Shown: piece after piece, positions 35,769 through 46,656 of the stretch
Layout of the letters: each line of letters begins with the position of its first letter
How positions within the stretch are numbered: position 1 is the stretch's first letter
Source of the DNA: Setomelanomma holmii
Taxonomy: Eukaryota; Ascomycota; Dothideomycetes; Pleosporales; Phaeosphaeriaceae
Length of the DNA stretch: 61,613 bases
Direction of reading: 5' to 3'
NCBI GenBank assembly: GCA_010015745.1
Contig: ML978241.1
Span: 1-61,613 of the forward strand
The notes under the pieces: generated by a model
The model's input: only the letters and a program-made list of their open reading frames with translations
Database searches by the model: none
What the model was told of the DNA's origin: nothing
Position numbers and translations under genes: made by a program

Positions 35769-36663
35769 GGGAGAAGGCTTAAATTGTGAGCGTTGCGTTT
35801 CTCGGAATCAGGTTCTGATCTCATTTCTGACATGCTGTAACCCTGCCTTCGTATCAACATCGTAGGCAATTCTTGCATTGAGCAATGTTGAATCTTGGTA
35901 CTAACACGTGATGCTGCACCTGCCAACGGTATCTTCGGCCCGAAGCAGCCGAGCGATGGATCTACAGTGCCTTCCTCACCTCAGCCTCAATGTTGCCTTC
36001 CCACTCATGTCAACAATATATTCACGCTCCAGGGCCTTCTGACGATAGCAAGGTCCAATTCTGCCCGAGCATGGAGTCCATGCCGGCCATTTCACAGTGC
36101 ATCTATATCCACGCGAACCAGAGATCATACTTCCAAATTCACACGCCGCGACTTCTCGTCTCGCGTCGCGCCACTCTTCCCAAGTTTCTGCGACACATGA
36201 CTTGCCCTACAAGCGAGACCAGGCAATCACAACCAAAATGGTGTTGCACGGCGATACTGATCTTGAGGAAACGTGCAGCACGCATGGGGGTCTGAGCAAC
36301 CTTCACAAGGCTGAAACTCGCTTCAGCCAATCCCGCCAGTTATCAAGCGATTGATCTTCCGTTCTCGACCGCAAACGCATACGAGGAGATGCTCAGATCT
36401 GAACCTTCACAGGACTTGCTTAAGATAATCGCCACATGCGGCGAACGCAGACGACGAACATCGGAGGCTTACTTGCGAGAACCGAGTTGGCTTTTTTGTG
36501 AAACGTACTGCCTCGTAGCCAAGTCTCAACCTTCTCGAGTGATATGCGTGTGTAAGATAACTCCAGCAAGCACATGTCTTTCTGTGCTACAAGTTTTCTG
36601 AGACTATAAAGCAATCTGTCGCCTCTTGAGCCTTCCATTCCAATTACACATCGGATTCGAGCC
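35769..36663. other. Intergenic
   Basis: Overlapping short ORFs only. A TATAAAG-type box lies near 36604, 60 nt upstream of the DUF7029 gene's ATG. Confidence 0.4.
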
Positions 36664-38748
36664 ATGACGCCTGTGTTCACCGTCCTCGCATTGCTCTCCG
36701 TCCTAGCCTTCTCGACCTCCGCAGGGCTTGCTGGAAATACCGATGCACTAGCACAGGCTCTGCAGAAATGAAGAACAACTGGCCTTGACCTCGAGCTCCA
36801 TGCTGCCACTCGAGATGTGCATCCTGAAAAGAGGCATGACAAGTTCTTCACCACAACCCATGTGGAACTAGCATACACGCAAAGTATAGTTTTAACTTTC
36901 CACGTGTACTTCTTTGTCAACTGACTGAGTTCACCAGGGACATACCGTGGATCTGCGAGGCTTGGAGCGTACATACACTGCAACGCATCCACCCCTGTCC
37001 TCCTTCTCGAAGACTTCGAGCATCTAACGGATGCTATGGAATGCCATACAGGCAGAATCTCTATCAGTATACTCCCAGACGAAGATTGGGACTCTGCAGC
37101 GGCAGCAATGCTCACACTCGAGAATGGGGGCCTAGTGGTCGCATCGCACTATGGCTGCAATACGCATGGAGAGCGAAGTCTTTTCCGGTGAGGCTGACGA
37201 TCGCAATCCACGACTCTAACCTTACTAACCTCATCATAGTGTTGGTAACGTGGATGGTGGTCAACAACAGCTGAGATTTGTTCTACATACAACACCCGCC
37301 TCGTGGGAGACGTCCTTCAAGTCTATTGGCGTCAAGATGTATCATACGCTTGAAAGGCACAATTTACGCTCTCATAACAAACCTCTGCGCAGACAAGAGC
37401 TTGGCTCTCGGACTTCAACGAGAGTGGACAACAGGCCGACTTATGCTCTCCCCGAGCCGACAGCGACTAGTGCAGCCGATGTCAACACTCTTGACTTGAA
37501 CCATGGTCTCATCAATGAGTTTCTCATAGGTTCTGCCAACTCGTCATTGCAGATAACATGCAAGAATTGCTTCACGTACGGGAGTCTTGACTTCTCGTTC
37601 GCGCAGTTTTGTTGGGCACCGAACGCAACTGAAATCTTCGAACCTCCAATAGCACTCGGAGTTTGGCTTGATGGAGGGGAGATGACAATCGTTGCTCATC
37701 GTATGGGTGCACGAGTGGAGATATTAACCAACATTACCGGCAATGCCACCATGGATGTACCACTATTCGAAATTCCGCTAATATTCGGGATACCTGTCAG
37801 TATACGCTCCTTGAAGTAAGATCTCGACGCTGATTGATACAACAGATCCGAGTCTTTGGTGCCATAGGTCTCTTGTACGCACCAACAGTGCATGTCGATT
37901 ATGCTTTGAACGGATCAATGTGTGTATAATCCAGGAAATGTTTTGCAGTGATCGACTTCAAGTTGCTAACCATAGCCAGCGCTTTCATATACGGTTTCGA
38001 GACTGATGTCAGTGAATGTCCAAAGTGGTCAGGTCACATTCTCGCTAGCTAATGTTAACGACGTACGCAGATATCGGACAAGTCTCGCCTCTTCATAGAT
38101 ATGACCGACCCCACAAACTCGACCATCACCGGGTTCGACGAGACCACCATCACGGAGATTTCATTCCAAGCATCTGTCGACGTCAACACAGCCCGTATCG
38201 ACGTCTTTCTCCGTCATCAAGTCCAGGCAGGACTCTTCTTCGACAAGTTTGGCACTGGCGTTGGCGTCGGCGTGTACCTAGATCTACCCAAATACCGAGC
38301 TGAGTTTGAGAAAGTGTAAAGCGTTGACGAGAACTGCACCAGCTTGGCCATCAGCCAAAGCGAAAACAAGGAGATTGCCCAAAGTTTATTGACCGATGCC
38401 TACAACATCACTCCCTCTGTCAATTGGCAAGTTGGAATCGCTGGGGAAGCAAAGTTGACACAGCTCTGCCGCGCCCTTTTTATCAATTCGCTAATCAGTT
38501 CAATACAGGTACTCTGGATCCGGGGTGAATTTGACGTATCTTTCGCCAATGGGACTTTCGATGATCTGCCGAACAGCTGCCTTCAATTCAATCGCACATC
38601 CGGTGCGTATGTAGATGCTAAACAGGTTGTTGCAGACGCGAAAAAGGCGGATGCAAAGAAGAAGAACGCCGCAACTGGGGCCGCGCGCACTCCGAGTGCT
38701 TCGTTTTGGGTGGTGATTATGATCATTACATGTCTCTGTCTGGTGTGA
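36664..38748 (+). pseudogene. DUF7029/DUF7223-type secreted protein, two in-frame nonsense codons
   Basis: Six exons (36664-36883, 36938-37187, 37240-37795, 37846-37921, 37976-38007, 38071-38748) add to 604 codons with phase intact throughout. The start is a signal peptide (MTPVFTVLALLSVLAFSTS). A DUF7029-like region follows (HCNASTPVLLLEDFEHLTDA, SHYGCNTHGERSLFRVG). A DUF7223-like region comes next (FLIGSANSSLQITCKNCFTY, PLFEIPLIFGIP), with a hydrophobic C-terminus (SFWVVIMIITCLCLV) like a GPI or membrane anchor. The defects are TGA at 36769-36771 (codon 36) and TAA at 38317-38319. Both are one C-to-T step from CGA and CAA. The family is of unknown function and cell-surface. Domain names are from memory. 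Confidence 0.65.
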
Positions 38749-39057
38749 GGGTACAAGCAAACGTTGACACCTACCTGCGGATCGCGAAGGTGATGCTACG
38801 AGAAGAGGTGCGATGAAGTAGCTGTTGTGTGCTCTACAAAGCTTGGCCGCGATATTCAAACGTGATAAAGTCCACCAATTGCGTGCTTTATTTCTGTGAG
38901 TGCTGTTAACTTCCTCAGCTTCACGCTAGCAGCCATTTTTACCCTGAAGGTTTTCCGAAAAAGTATAAAGCTTCCTCAACTCTTCCCTTTCTCATTGTCA
39001 TCGTGGGTGTAACACTGAGCTGCTGCGCTGAACAACACTTGAGATCACTTGTTAATC
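38749..39057. promoter_or_regulatory. Putative promoter of the PL3 gene
   Basis: TATAAAG at about 38964 lies 94 nt upstream of the pectate lyase ATG. It is the only core-promoter-like site noted; no factor-binding site can be assigned. Confidence 0.3.
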
Positions 39058-40184
39058 ATGAAGTGCACTATCGTATCACTAGCACTCCTAACTATCACAG
39101 CAATTGCAGCGCCAATCGCGACAGCATTGCCCCTCGTTACCGGCGAAATGTCCTGCCTCCTCAAAGTTCATCTCGGGAACTTTTGACGGGACGTTGGTGC
39201 GGTACTCTCGGCATTGTTAGTCACTGCCGGCGTACATGTCCACGTTCATCAGTCACACGACTCCAAAGCGGCTCCCTCACACGTTGTCGATGGGTCATGC
39301 ACGCAGCGAGAATCGATAGCTCACACAACTCGTAGCGGGCATGTGCAAAGAACAAAGCGACACCGGCGAAGCGACTGCTATGTTCATTGCTGAGGACGGA
39401 GCTGTAATCAAGAATGTCATCCTGAGTAAGGCCCAGGCCGAGGGAATGTATTGTTGCGGAAGTTGTACTTTGGAAAACGTACGTCTCGTGTAGGGAGGTT
39501 CGTAGCTAGGTCAGGTTCAGATGCTGATACGTTCGATAGGTCTGGTGGGAAGACGCGTGTAAAGACGCAGCGACATTCAAACAATCCGCTGACAAAACTT
39601 TGTATGTCATTGGCGGCGGTGCAAAAGGTGCAAGTGATAAGATGTTCCAAGTAAGACGTTGTTGCCTCCCAATTCTTCTGATTTACAATGGCTCCTAGCT
39701 CTTTCTGTCTCCTTAATGTTCGAAATCGGCCGTGCTGGGAGGTGCTTAGATGTACACTGACTCCTTAAGTTCAACGGCCGCAGCACAGTCAGCATCCAGA
39801 ACTTCTACGCGGCAGACTACGGGAAAGTCATCCGCTCATGCGGAGACTGCACGGCAAACAGTGGACCACGGAACATCATCATTGATGGCGTGACTGGTGT
39901 CGACGGCGGTGTGCTGTGCGGCATCAATACGAACTACGGTGGTGAGTAATTCTTTCCTTAATATTTGTGTAGGAGTAGATGTGGAGCTGACCTGAAATTG
40001 AGACACATGCAAGATCACAAACTCGTGCCAGAGCAGCAGTAAGAGCTGCGATAGATACACCGGCGTCGTGAAGGGCAATGGGAGTTCGAAGAAGATTGGC
40101 AGTGGGCCAGAAAGGACGTACTGTACGGTCAGCGGATTGACAAGTTCGTGCCAAGAACGTCTCAGCATTGAGCAAGTGGCATGA
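39058..40184 (+). pseudogene. PL3 pectate lyase with one N-terminal frameshift
   Basis: Five exons (39058-39215, 39336-39478, 39540-39650, 39770-39941, 40003-40184) spell about 254 residues. The ATG opens a signal peptide (MKCTIVSLALLTITAIAAP). Within exon 1 (about 39140-39150) the frame must shift by one base to reach SGTFDGTLVRYSRH. Everything after that is in phase: EQSDTGEATAMFIAEDGA, AEGMYCCGSCTLENVWWEDA, GGGAKGASDKMFQFNG and IRSCGDCTANS, the PL3 landmarks with the usual paired cysteines. PL3 enzymes cleave de-esterified pectate by calcium-dependent beta-elimination and are common plant-colonisation enzymes. If the frameshift were a sequencing error the gene would be intact. Confidence 0.7.
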
Positions 40185-40274
40185 GTAAGTGGTACGGTAG
40201 TCGACTGAAATTTGAATAGTGACAAGCGCATTTATACTCGAGCGTCAGAGATAATCAGACGCGATGTTGCATCT

Positions 40275-41404
40275 TTACTGCTCCTTAGGCAAGTACTTCC
40301 GATATCCAAACCCACCATCAACCATCTCCAGCGTCCTCTTCGTCGCTACATTCAAGCTCTCTTCTTCCAGTCCCAACTTCCCATTATCCACGCCCCATCC
40401 AGTTTCGTAATCACCCCTTCCCTCAGGATAGAAAATCTTCGCATACATCGCCTTCGCATACCCGGTCCTATCTCCGCCTTGTAACTCCTTCAGTCCTTGC
40501 TCATAGCGTTCTTCTACCGGTTGTTGGTTGATGGTCCAGTCGGCGTCCGTGGTGCCGAGGACGCGATGAAGCGAAGCAAGAATTTCGCGCTGGTTGGTCA
40601 GGAAGCTGGAGACATAGACACCAGAGTTGTCCCAGTCTGAAAGCGCAGGCGAGTCGTTGTCGGCCTTGTCGATCGGCAAAGAAAGTAGGGCTGCTACGGC
40701 TTTACCGCACAGCTCCCATGTCGACACGTTGACTTTCTTCTCGCCCTGGTCGTAGAATGTCACCTGTTCCACATCATCAATTGTTCTTGACACGGGACTT
40801 AGTGCCGGGATCAAAGTCATATACTCACTTTGCGGTTATGCAAGTCAAACCCCAACCACGCCTCACCCATCCCCAAACTGAACTCATACCAAAACCCACA
40901 ACATAGCGCGACATACTTACCCTTCCAACCCTTCTCTTGCACACTCCTCACATCGTTAACGAACCTTCCAAAGCTTCCCAAGATAGGGTCTGCAGGCGCG
41001 GAGCCGGAACGCTCAGATAGTCCGTAGCCGTAGTAATTCGGCATGATGTACTTGACATTGGCTTCGGCCGCGGCATTGACGATCCGGGAGTGAAGGTCTG
41101 GGGGAGAAGAGACGGCTAGCGTGATGACGAGGAAGTCTTGGCCTTGGAGGGCGGAAGTGATGCTGGGGGCGGAGGTGTAGTCGACTTTGATGATGTTGGT
41201 GGAGGAGGGGAAGGTTGCGGTGCTTTCGGGACGGGTGAGGACTGTTACTTCGTGTTTGCCAGTGGCAAGGAGGGATTTGAGGATGTGTGAGCCGATGCTG
41301 CCGGAGCCCTGGTGGTGTTAGTGGGGATGAGAGGGTGAAGAATGTGGGTAACGTACACCGATGATGGCGACCTTACGGATATGAGTTGATTGCTGGTCTG
41401 TCAT
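40275..41404 (-). CDS. NmrA-like NAD(P)-binding protein
   Basis: Three exons (41404-41357, 41308-40829, 40763-40275) with introns of 48 and 65 nt, all phase 0, give 338 residues. The first splice builds the Rossmann dinucleotide motif VAIIGGSGSIGSHILKSLL. Next comes VLTRPESTATF and the short hydrophobic run FLVITLAVSS. The C-terminal half includes WTINQQPVEERYEQGLKEL. This is the NmrA/isoflavone-reductase-like group of atypical short-chain dehydrogenases, which act either as redox sensors or as small-molecule reductases. The role here is unknown. It is convergent with PL3, with only 90 bp between stops. Confidence 0.88.
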
Positions 41405-42107
41405 GGCTTTGGTGTTGCGAGTTTCTTGATGTTGTGTGGATGATTGGCGACTTGCTGAAAGTGGTTGGAATGAGATTTGCGTGAATGTCATATAGTGAGT
41501 ATCATCCACCTTTATAGTCCTCATCACCTCGATATCAAGGCCAACTTTCGTCTCTTGTTCCTGCGAGCATTTCCACGCTAACCTGTACTCGCATCGCCGA
41601 GGCGCATCGTTCCTCCGACTCGACCGCCCTGTCGGCGATAACTCTGCTAAACGCCGGAGCGAAATTGGCAGCTGGAGTGGGACTCCAAGCCGCACCGGTT
41701 GTTGAACTTTGTAAGCTTTCATGTTGTGAGACATGCGGAGGCTCACGACAACATTTGATCCGACGAAGTGTTGTGTACCTAAGGAGGAAGCAGAACGTGA
41801 AAGGCGCGTACCTACCTGGGTTCGGCAAGTGCGCCACTAAGGAGCATTGAGAAGAATGCTAGCCACCGCCGAGTAACTACAGCCCTGCCCCTACACATGA
41901 CTCAACTCCAGAAAAGGCTTTCTGTTTTTTTGAACCTTCTATTTCATCTTGCACTTCTTTTACCCTTAGCACGGTTGCCTATCGTACACGACCTCGAGTA
42001 CGTGTCTCGAGATGCACCGGCTCCGCTCCTTGCACTTGCATCATCAACGACACTTCGGAAGTCGGCCGCTTTCATCCACCGAGCCACAATCCACCACAAT
42101 TCGTCCC
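41405..42107. other. Intergenic
   Basis: Promoter of the NmrA-like gene and 3' side of the next minus-strand gene. No feature seen. Confidence 0.4.
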
Positions 42108-43310
42108 TCAAAGCTTACTGATGGTCGGAGATGCCCTGCGTAACTCTCTGTCCTTCTCGCGGCCATTTTTGAAGTCGAATGAGGTGGTGGTGGTCATGGT
42201 CTCTTCCTTTGTCGCACGATTAGTGAGATGTTCGTGTGAAACTCGCATCTGCGTGTACTTACACCATCGACCGTAACCATTCGACCATTGAGACTCGTAC
42301 CATCGATCTTTGGCGTGGGCCCTACAGTCTTTCCGACAGACGCATCGTGGCGGGTGCGAAAACGTCAATGGAAGTTCTCATTCAGGCTTGATGTTTGTGA
42401 CTTACAGTTTCTCGACTGGTGTGGCGATGATCACCTGGAACGCGGAGACGTAATCAAAGTTGTAGTCTCTGCCTTTCCGATGCTCGGCTAGCATGGACAG
42501 CCACTTCTCCGCCTGCGGCTTCTTCACGTAACTCGTGAGCTTGATGTTCCGGATATGCTGAATGTGCTCAAAAACGAAGGTCATGATCCATTCGATCATA
42601 ACATTATGGCAAGTTGTCTGCCGACGTGCAACACTCCAAGGATGTCCCACATACCCGTCCTCAGGATCGCGAAAGGAGATCTCTAAGTCGCAGTGATTCT
42701 TGAGGTTGCTCAAGTACTGTCCAAGCGCGGCGGATGAGTCTCGGAACAGTATTGGTTCGACTTGGACACCGAAGAACTTGAGCCATCCGAGGATCGTGAA
42801 GCATAGTGGGATATGACCAAGAACATTGAATCGATGGGCTGCGCCAATCTTCGAGTCGGCAACGGAGATAAAGATCTGATGGTCCAGGAAGCAGCTTTTG
42901 AGAGATTGCCACGCAACTTACAAAATCTCCTCGTTGACCTTCTTACTGACGTAAATTAGGGCAAGATCGGGGGCAGGTACGGTTTCCCGAACTTCCAATG
43001 GGTAGTAACCCCGAGTTGGGCAATACATCATCCCGCTCAGTCGACCATACTTCATGCGGTCCTTGTTGTGACCGAAGCCAAGGCTGATGTGGGTATTCTC
43101 CCGCAGTTACACGTTTGAGGCAACTTCTGGTGTCCAGCCTTGCATGCAGCTCATGCTTACAGGAAAGACCTCTTCGCTGGGTGCAATGACGTGCTCGTAA
43201 ATCTTGAAATGCAGCTCCAAAGGTAGACACATCAAGTTGAAAGTTCCACCGCTGCACTCGTTGAAAAAGTAGTTGATCGACGTGGCGCTACGTTTAGAGA
43301 GTATGGCGGG
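42108..43310 (-). CDS. F-box/2EXR-like hypothetical protein, exon joins uncertain
   Basis: Coding pieces in order: MCLPLELHFKIYEHVIAPSE (a 2EXR/F-box-like signature) ending at a GTAAGC donor; LGFGHNKDRMKYGRLSGMMY to VSKKVNEEIL and a GTAAGT donor; a long exon from IFISVADSKIGAAHRFNV through EISFRDPEDGYVGHPWSVA to ATPVEKL; PTPKIDGTSLNGRMVTVDG; and KEETMTTTTSFDFKNGRE to the stop at 42108. Introns near 42910 and 42250 are convincing. The join after ATPVEK does not keep phase with the obvious donor, so either a site was missed or the gene is damaged. The start is unclear. Function is unknown. Confidence 0.45.
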
Positions 43311-43410
43311 ATCAGCTAATTTTGTCAGCCTGGCACCTCAGTTCACAAGGTACATGTGAACTGTATCTCTCACGTGACTCTTTGTCACTCGCTTACTCAT
43401 CGTGGTTGTG

Positions 43411-43491
43411 TATATAATCGCTCTCTGTAGCTCTCTCAATAGAACAACCTTCTGCTTCCTTCATGTCTGCTCTGTCTTCTCACAGCTGACA
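43411..43491 (+). repeat. Dispersed 81-bp repeat, copy A (LTR-end-like)
   Basis: Matches 61420-61500 on the opposite strand at 76 of 81 positions. It starts with TATATAATCG, includes CTCTGTAGCTCTCTCAAT, and ends CTGACA. A TATA-like start and a CA end resemble the R-U5 part of an LTR, but no LTR start, primer site or gag-pol is visible beside it. The LTR reading is inference. Confidence 0.6.
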
Positions 43492-43967
43492 AATTTGACT
43501 AGCCACTCCTTCAGCGGTGACCATTTACCAGCCTCCCAGACCACAATCTTGTCGGCAGTAAGTGGGCCTTGACGAGGGTTGATTGCGATGGACGCAGTTG
43601 CGGGGAACTCGTGCTCATCCTGGAAGAAGGTGTATAGTTTGACCTTATTGTCATCTCTTGCATTGGGCGGCCAGATTGGAGCCCTTTTGGTTGAAGGCGT
43701 AACGCGCAGATTGACATTGCTCATAAGGACGAAATGTTCGGGGTGCTTGTTGAGTTCTCGCATAGCAGCTCGTATGCAGCTTGCGACCGAAGAGTTCTGG
43801 GAACGTGCTGCCTTGAACTTGTACGGGTCGCCAAAGCGGTTCTTTAGATCGCTCTCATCTGTGGGCTGAAGGTATAAGGTGAGTCGACGAGGGTAGCTAT
43901 CATCGCCGTGACTGGTAGCGGACAGGCGCTCGCCAAACTTATCGGGTTTTTGGTACCGGCGAGCCAT
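43461..43967 (-). CDS. Hypothetical protein, single exon
   Basis: An uninterrupted 168-codon ORF beginning MARRYQKPDKFGERLSATS. The middle part (CIRAAMRELNKHPEHFVLMS, then KVKLYTFFQDEHEFPATASI) has even, coding-like composition. No signal peptide, membrane segment or known domain was recognised. The last ten or so codons and the stop lie inside the dispersed repeat at 43411-43491, so the original C-terminus may have been replaced. It is head-to-tail with the F-box-like gene downstream. Confidence 0.5.
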   Translation of the reverse strand: MARRYQKPDKFGERLSATSHGDDSYPRRLTLYLQPTDESDLKNRFGDPYKFKAARSQNSSVASCIRAAMRELNKHPEHFVLMSNVNLRVTPSTKRAPIWPPNARDDNKVKLYTFFQDEHEFPATASIAINPRQGPLTADKIVVWEAGKWSPLKEWLVKFVSCEKTEQT

Positions 43968-44413
43968 TTCGCCTAGCAGTGTCTAACTCGGGCAGTACTG
44001 ATTGTGGTAGCGAGGAGCGGAAAGGTTGGTATTGGTGGTCGTAGCGCGGGAAGTTAGGAAGACTGACCGACTGGTTGCACAATGCTAGAGACAGTGGAGT
44101 CAACTTCTTGCGGACGACTTTTTCCTCGGTGTGAACAATATATAACGGCAGGCACGAGTCATAGCCTTGCCCTCATTCGGTAAGGTCGAGGATCAAGCGA
44201 GCCATATCATTCACTCGTCCTCGACCCTGCCAAAAAAAGGCCAGAGGTGCTCGGAGACAGCCAAGTCCCTGTAGCGAGATTCAATGCAACGGACATGGAG
44301 AGCGAAGTTTGAGGGCGAGCTACCGTATCAACGAAATCGCAAGCAATTGAGATTGCTTGACTTGTGCTAAGCGCAAAGTTCGGTGGATAATATGACCTGG
44401 CAATCATATTTGT
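43968..44413. other. Intergenic
   Basis: No supported feature. Confidence 0.35.
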
Positions 44414-44810
44414 CGTAATTTGTGCGTGTTTTACAAGCGAGTGCGAATTACAAGCAAGTGCGCACCCCACCAACTTTCTGCAACGCGTAAACTCCTAACT
44501 ACTATGGCACCCCCAACTCAAGCCCAGCCAGCTTCCTATGAGGCTGATATACACCTTACTATCTCAGCTCTTCAGCAAGATCAATTTCAGAGTGAGGCAG
44601 TCGCTGCTCAGACGATTAATGTCTCTCGAGATACACTCCACCGCTGACGCGCTGGCAAGCCTGCTTGACGCGATTGCCAGCCTAACTCAAAGAAGCTTAC
44701 CCAGCTAGAAGAGGAGGTGATTGTTAGCTATATACTTGATCTGGATCAACGTGGATCTGCTCCTACGTTCGACGCTGTACGTGATATTGCTGGTACGGTG
44801 GAATGCCGCT
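44414..44810 (+). mobile_element. pogo/Fot1-type transposon fragment
   Basis: From the ATG at 44504 the frame reads a helix-turn-helix N-terminus (QSEAVAAQTINVSRDTLHR), then RDCQPNSKKLTQLEEEVIVS and LDLDQRGSAPTFDAVRDIA. This is the CENP-B-type DNA-binding part of fungal pogo/Fot1 transposases. Two TGA codons (44645-44647 and 44666-44668) replace what are arginines in the family. Two direct copies of TTACAAGCnAGTGCG just upstream (about 44431 and 44451) look like subterminal repeats. The sequence stops matching near 44800, where the HET relic begins, so the DDE catalytic domain and the right end are absent. Confidence 0.7.
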
Positions 44811-45350
44811 GTTGGGGCAAGAAGTTGCCAAACTCTGGAGAGCGCATTTGAACATTTGGTGTGTTTTGTAGAACACTGATCGTACCAATGTCGCGTAAAC
44901 TCTCCTGTCTCTGGAGAGTTGGTCGACGAAGGGATGTTTGCACATCGGCGATGTTTAGCCTGGGGACCGGACGTGCTTAGATCAATCTCAAAGCCATATC
45001 GATTGGCGTCCATGCGCGCAGGCACGATATGGAATGTTCATTCCCTTGTTCGTAATTCGGACAGATCCGTGTAGACAAATATGGTGATTTGCAGTAGCCC
45101 CGTCGAAGCGCTGCCCTTGAATTGTCGCATGAAAAAGGGACGACCATCCTCTTCAGCCAAGCGATCAATTGCGTTTTCGCCTTGCAATTGGTCGTGGATG
45201 TTGGTGCAAATATGGCAATATTGCTTTGCGGCGAGAAGCAGGTCTTCAAGTTGGATTACGCTTTCTGGTAGACCTGCGTCCTGGGCCTTGCGACCGACAA
45301 TCTTCTATGAAATGGTTGCAGGGTTCACATAGTGTCTCTGTTCGCGACAT
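44811..45350 (-). pseudogene. HET-family protein N-terminal relic
   Basis: The ATG at 45350 starts MSRTETLCEPCNHFIEDC, like the Cys-containing opening of fungal HET proteins. After a one-base shift near 45290 the frame reads LEDLLLAAKQYCHICTNIHD, then LLQITIFVYTDLSEL. A TGA lies at 45038-45040, then TFHIVPARMDANRYGFEIDL and EFTRHWYDQCSTKHTKCSNA, the segment that normally precedes the HET domain (a W..xC..xH..C pattern). A second shift follows, and the sequence ends at the pogo/Fot1 fragment, so the HET domain itself is missing. HET proteins mediate non-self recognition and cell death; this copy is dead. Confidence 0.55.
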
Positions 45351-45811
45351 GATGGCAGGGAATGATTGCGTCGAGGAATTGAGGCGAGGCAGGTACTGCA
45401 CAACCTTTGGAGGGGTCACATTAGCCGCAGCTCTGACCTCGCCAGGCAGTGGTTGAGAGGCTGAAAATGGCACAGCTCATCTGCATCGAGAAATGCCTAA
45501 AACGGCATGGAATTGCCGCAGTGAAGGGAGAGCCGATCAAGGAATAAAGGCTTGAAAAGAGAGTGATGAAGTCGGAGTCGTGGTCGATGGAAGTTCGAAG
45601 GATGGCAAGGAAAAGGCGGGGTTCAACACCACCAGCTTGCACCTCCAGCTTTGCGACTTCCTCAACGTAGCAGCCTTGCGATTTTCCAACTCACATGCAT
45701 CCAGCAGCTCTCACGTATCATCGACTAGGATGCACCCAAAACTTCTTCTCTAAAACATAAATACCTCCAATCCTACCCCCCAGTCAGTCCCTCTCCATAA
45801 CAAACCATCTT
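45351..45811. other. Intergenic
   Basis: No supported feature. Confidence 0.35.
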
Positions 45812-46171
45812 CTACTTAACATCATGCAAACTCCCACCCCACCAATCTTCCGCATTCATGCCTCCTACCCTCCCTATATCCTCTTCACCTTCTCCCTCCT
45901 CACCCTCCACACCATTTCCCCCGTTCCCCTCCTTCATTCCCCTCTCCTTTCTCTCCAACAACCCCCTCGCCCTCTCGAACGCCCTTCCCATCCTCGCACC
46001 CAACGTGCGCGCCGCCGCCCTTTCTTCCGCCTCTTTTCTCCCAGCTTCCTGTCGCGCAGCCTCGACTATGGCAGCTGCTTCGCGTCTCATTTGATTCTCT
46101 TCATCTGCAGCTTGGCGGAGCAAGACTGGATCGGTGCAGGATGATATAGGGAGAGGGTGGGGTTCGGGCAT
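45812..46171 (-). CDS. Small charged coiled-coil-like hypothetical protein
   Basis: A 119-codon single-exon ORF starting MPEPHPLPISSCTDPVLLRQ. Residues 25-75 are Ala/Glu/Arg-rich and strongly helical, followed by a Gly/Glu-rich acidic tail ending in a WWGGSLHDVK-like C-terminus. Similar small stress-type or plasma-membrane-associated fungal proteins exist, but no named family was recognised. A TATA-like TTTTATAATAG lies upstream around 46230. Confidence 0.45.
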   Translation of the reverse strand: MPEPHPLPISSCTDPVLLRQAADEENQMRREAAAIVEAARQEAGRKEAEERAAARTLGARMGRAFERARGLLERKERGMKEGNGGNGVEGEEGEGEEDIGRVGGMNAEDWWGGSLHDVK

Positions 46172-46656
46172 GATCTGCGTGTTTCGGGGTTCGTGAGTTT
46201 GTTAGTTTGCGTGGGTGAGCTTGGTCGTTTTATAATAGCGTTTGAAGGATGTAATATATATGAGCTGGGTCAAGTGCCACCAAGAGGTGTTTGGATAAGT
46301 ATGAGAAGTGCGGATCTCGTGCTTCAGGATTGAAGTGGTGAAGCGTTTACGTCTAAATGAAGTTTGAATCGCTATCGAGAGATGATTCTTGAGTGATGCG
46401 TGATAGAAATGTTCTGTGTGGTGTTGATATATGTTGCTTGTAGCCTAGCCGTGCGGCACGGATTTTGCTCAGCCTCGCTTGGCCCATATGAGGCACCTCG
46501 TGTCGTACATTTGCCCATGCGCGAATGATGGGACCTCAGGCATGTAACTTGACACGCTAGTCATGACATTCAAATGAAGACCCTCTGTATGATGATGGTC
46601 TTCGCTGTGAAGTGAGCCTTGACGCTTGCTTCGCAGTACCATCCATCCTTCCTATG
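46172..46656. other. Intergenic
   Basis: Promoter of the small ORF and 3' side of the MFS gene. No other feature. Confidence 0.4.

Noticed and set aside
36420..37115. 231-codon minus-strand ORF
   Set aside because: It is the antisense shadow of exons 1-2 of the DUF7029-type gene and its introns; the plus strand has the conserved motifs and splice sites.
43340..43371. Short palindrome GTTCACA...TGTGAAC near the dispersed repeat
   Set aside because: Seven-base arms with a short spacer can occur by chance. No partner site or regulatory context supports it.
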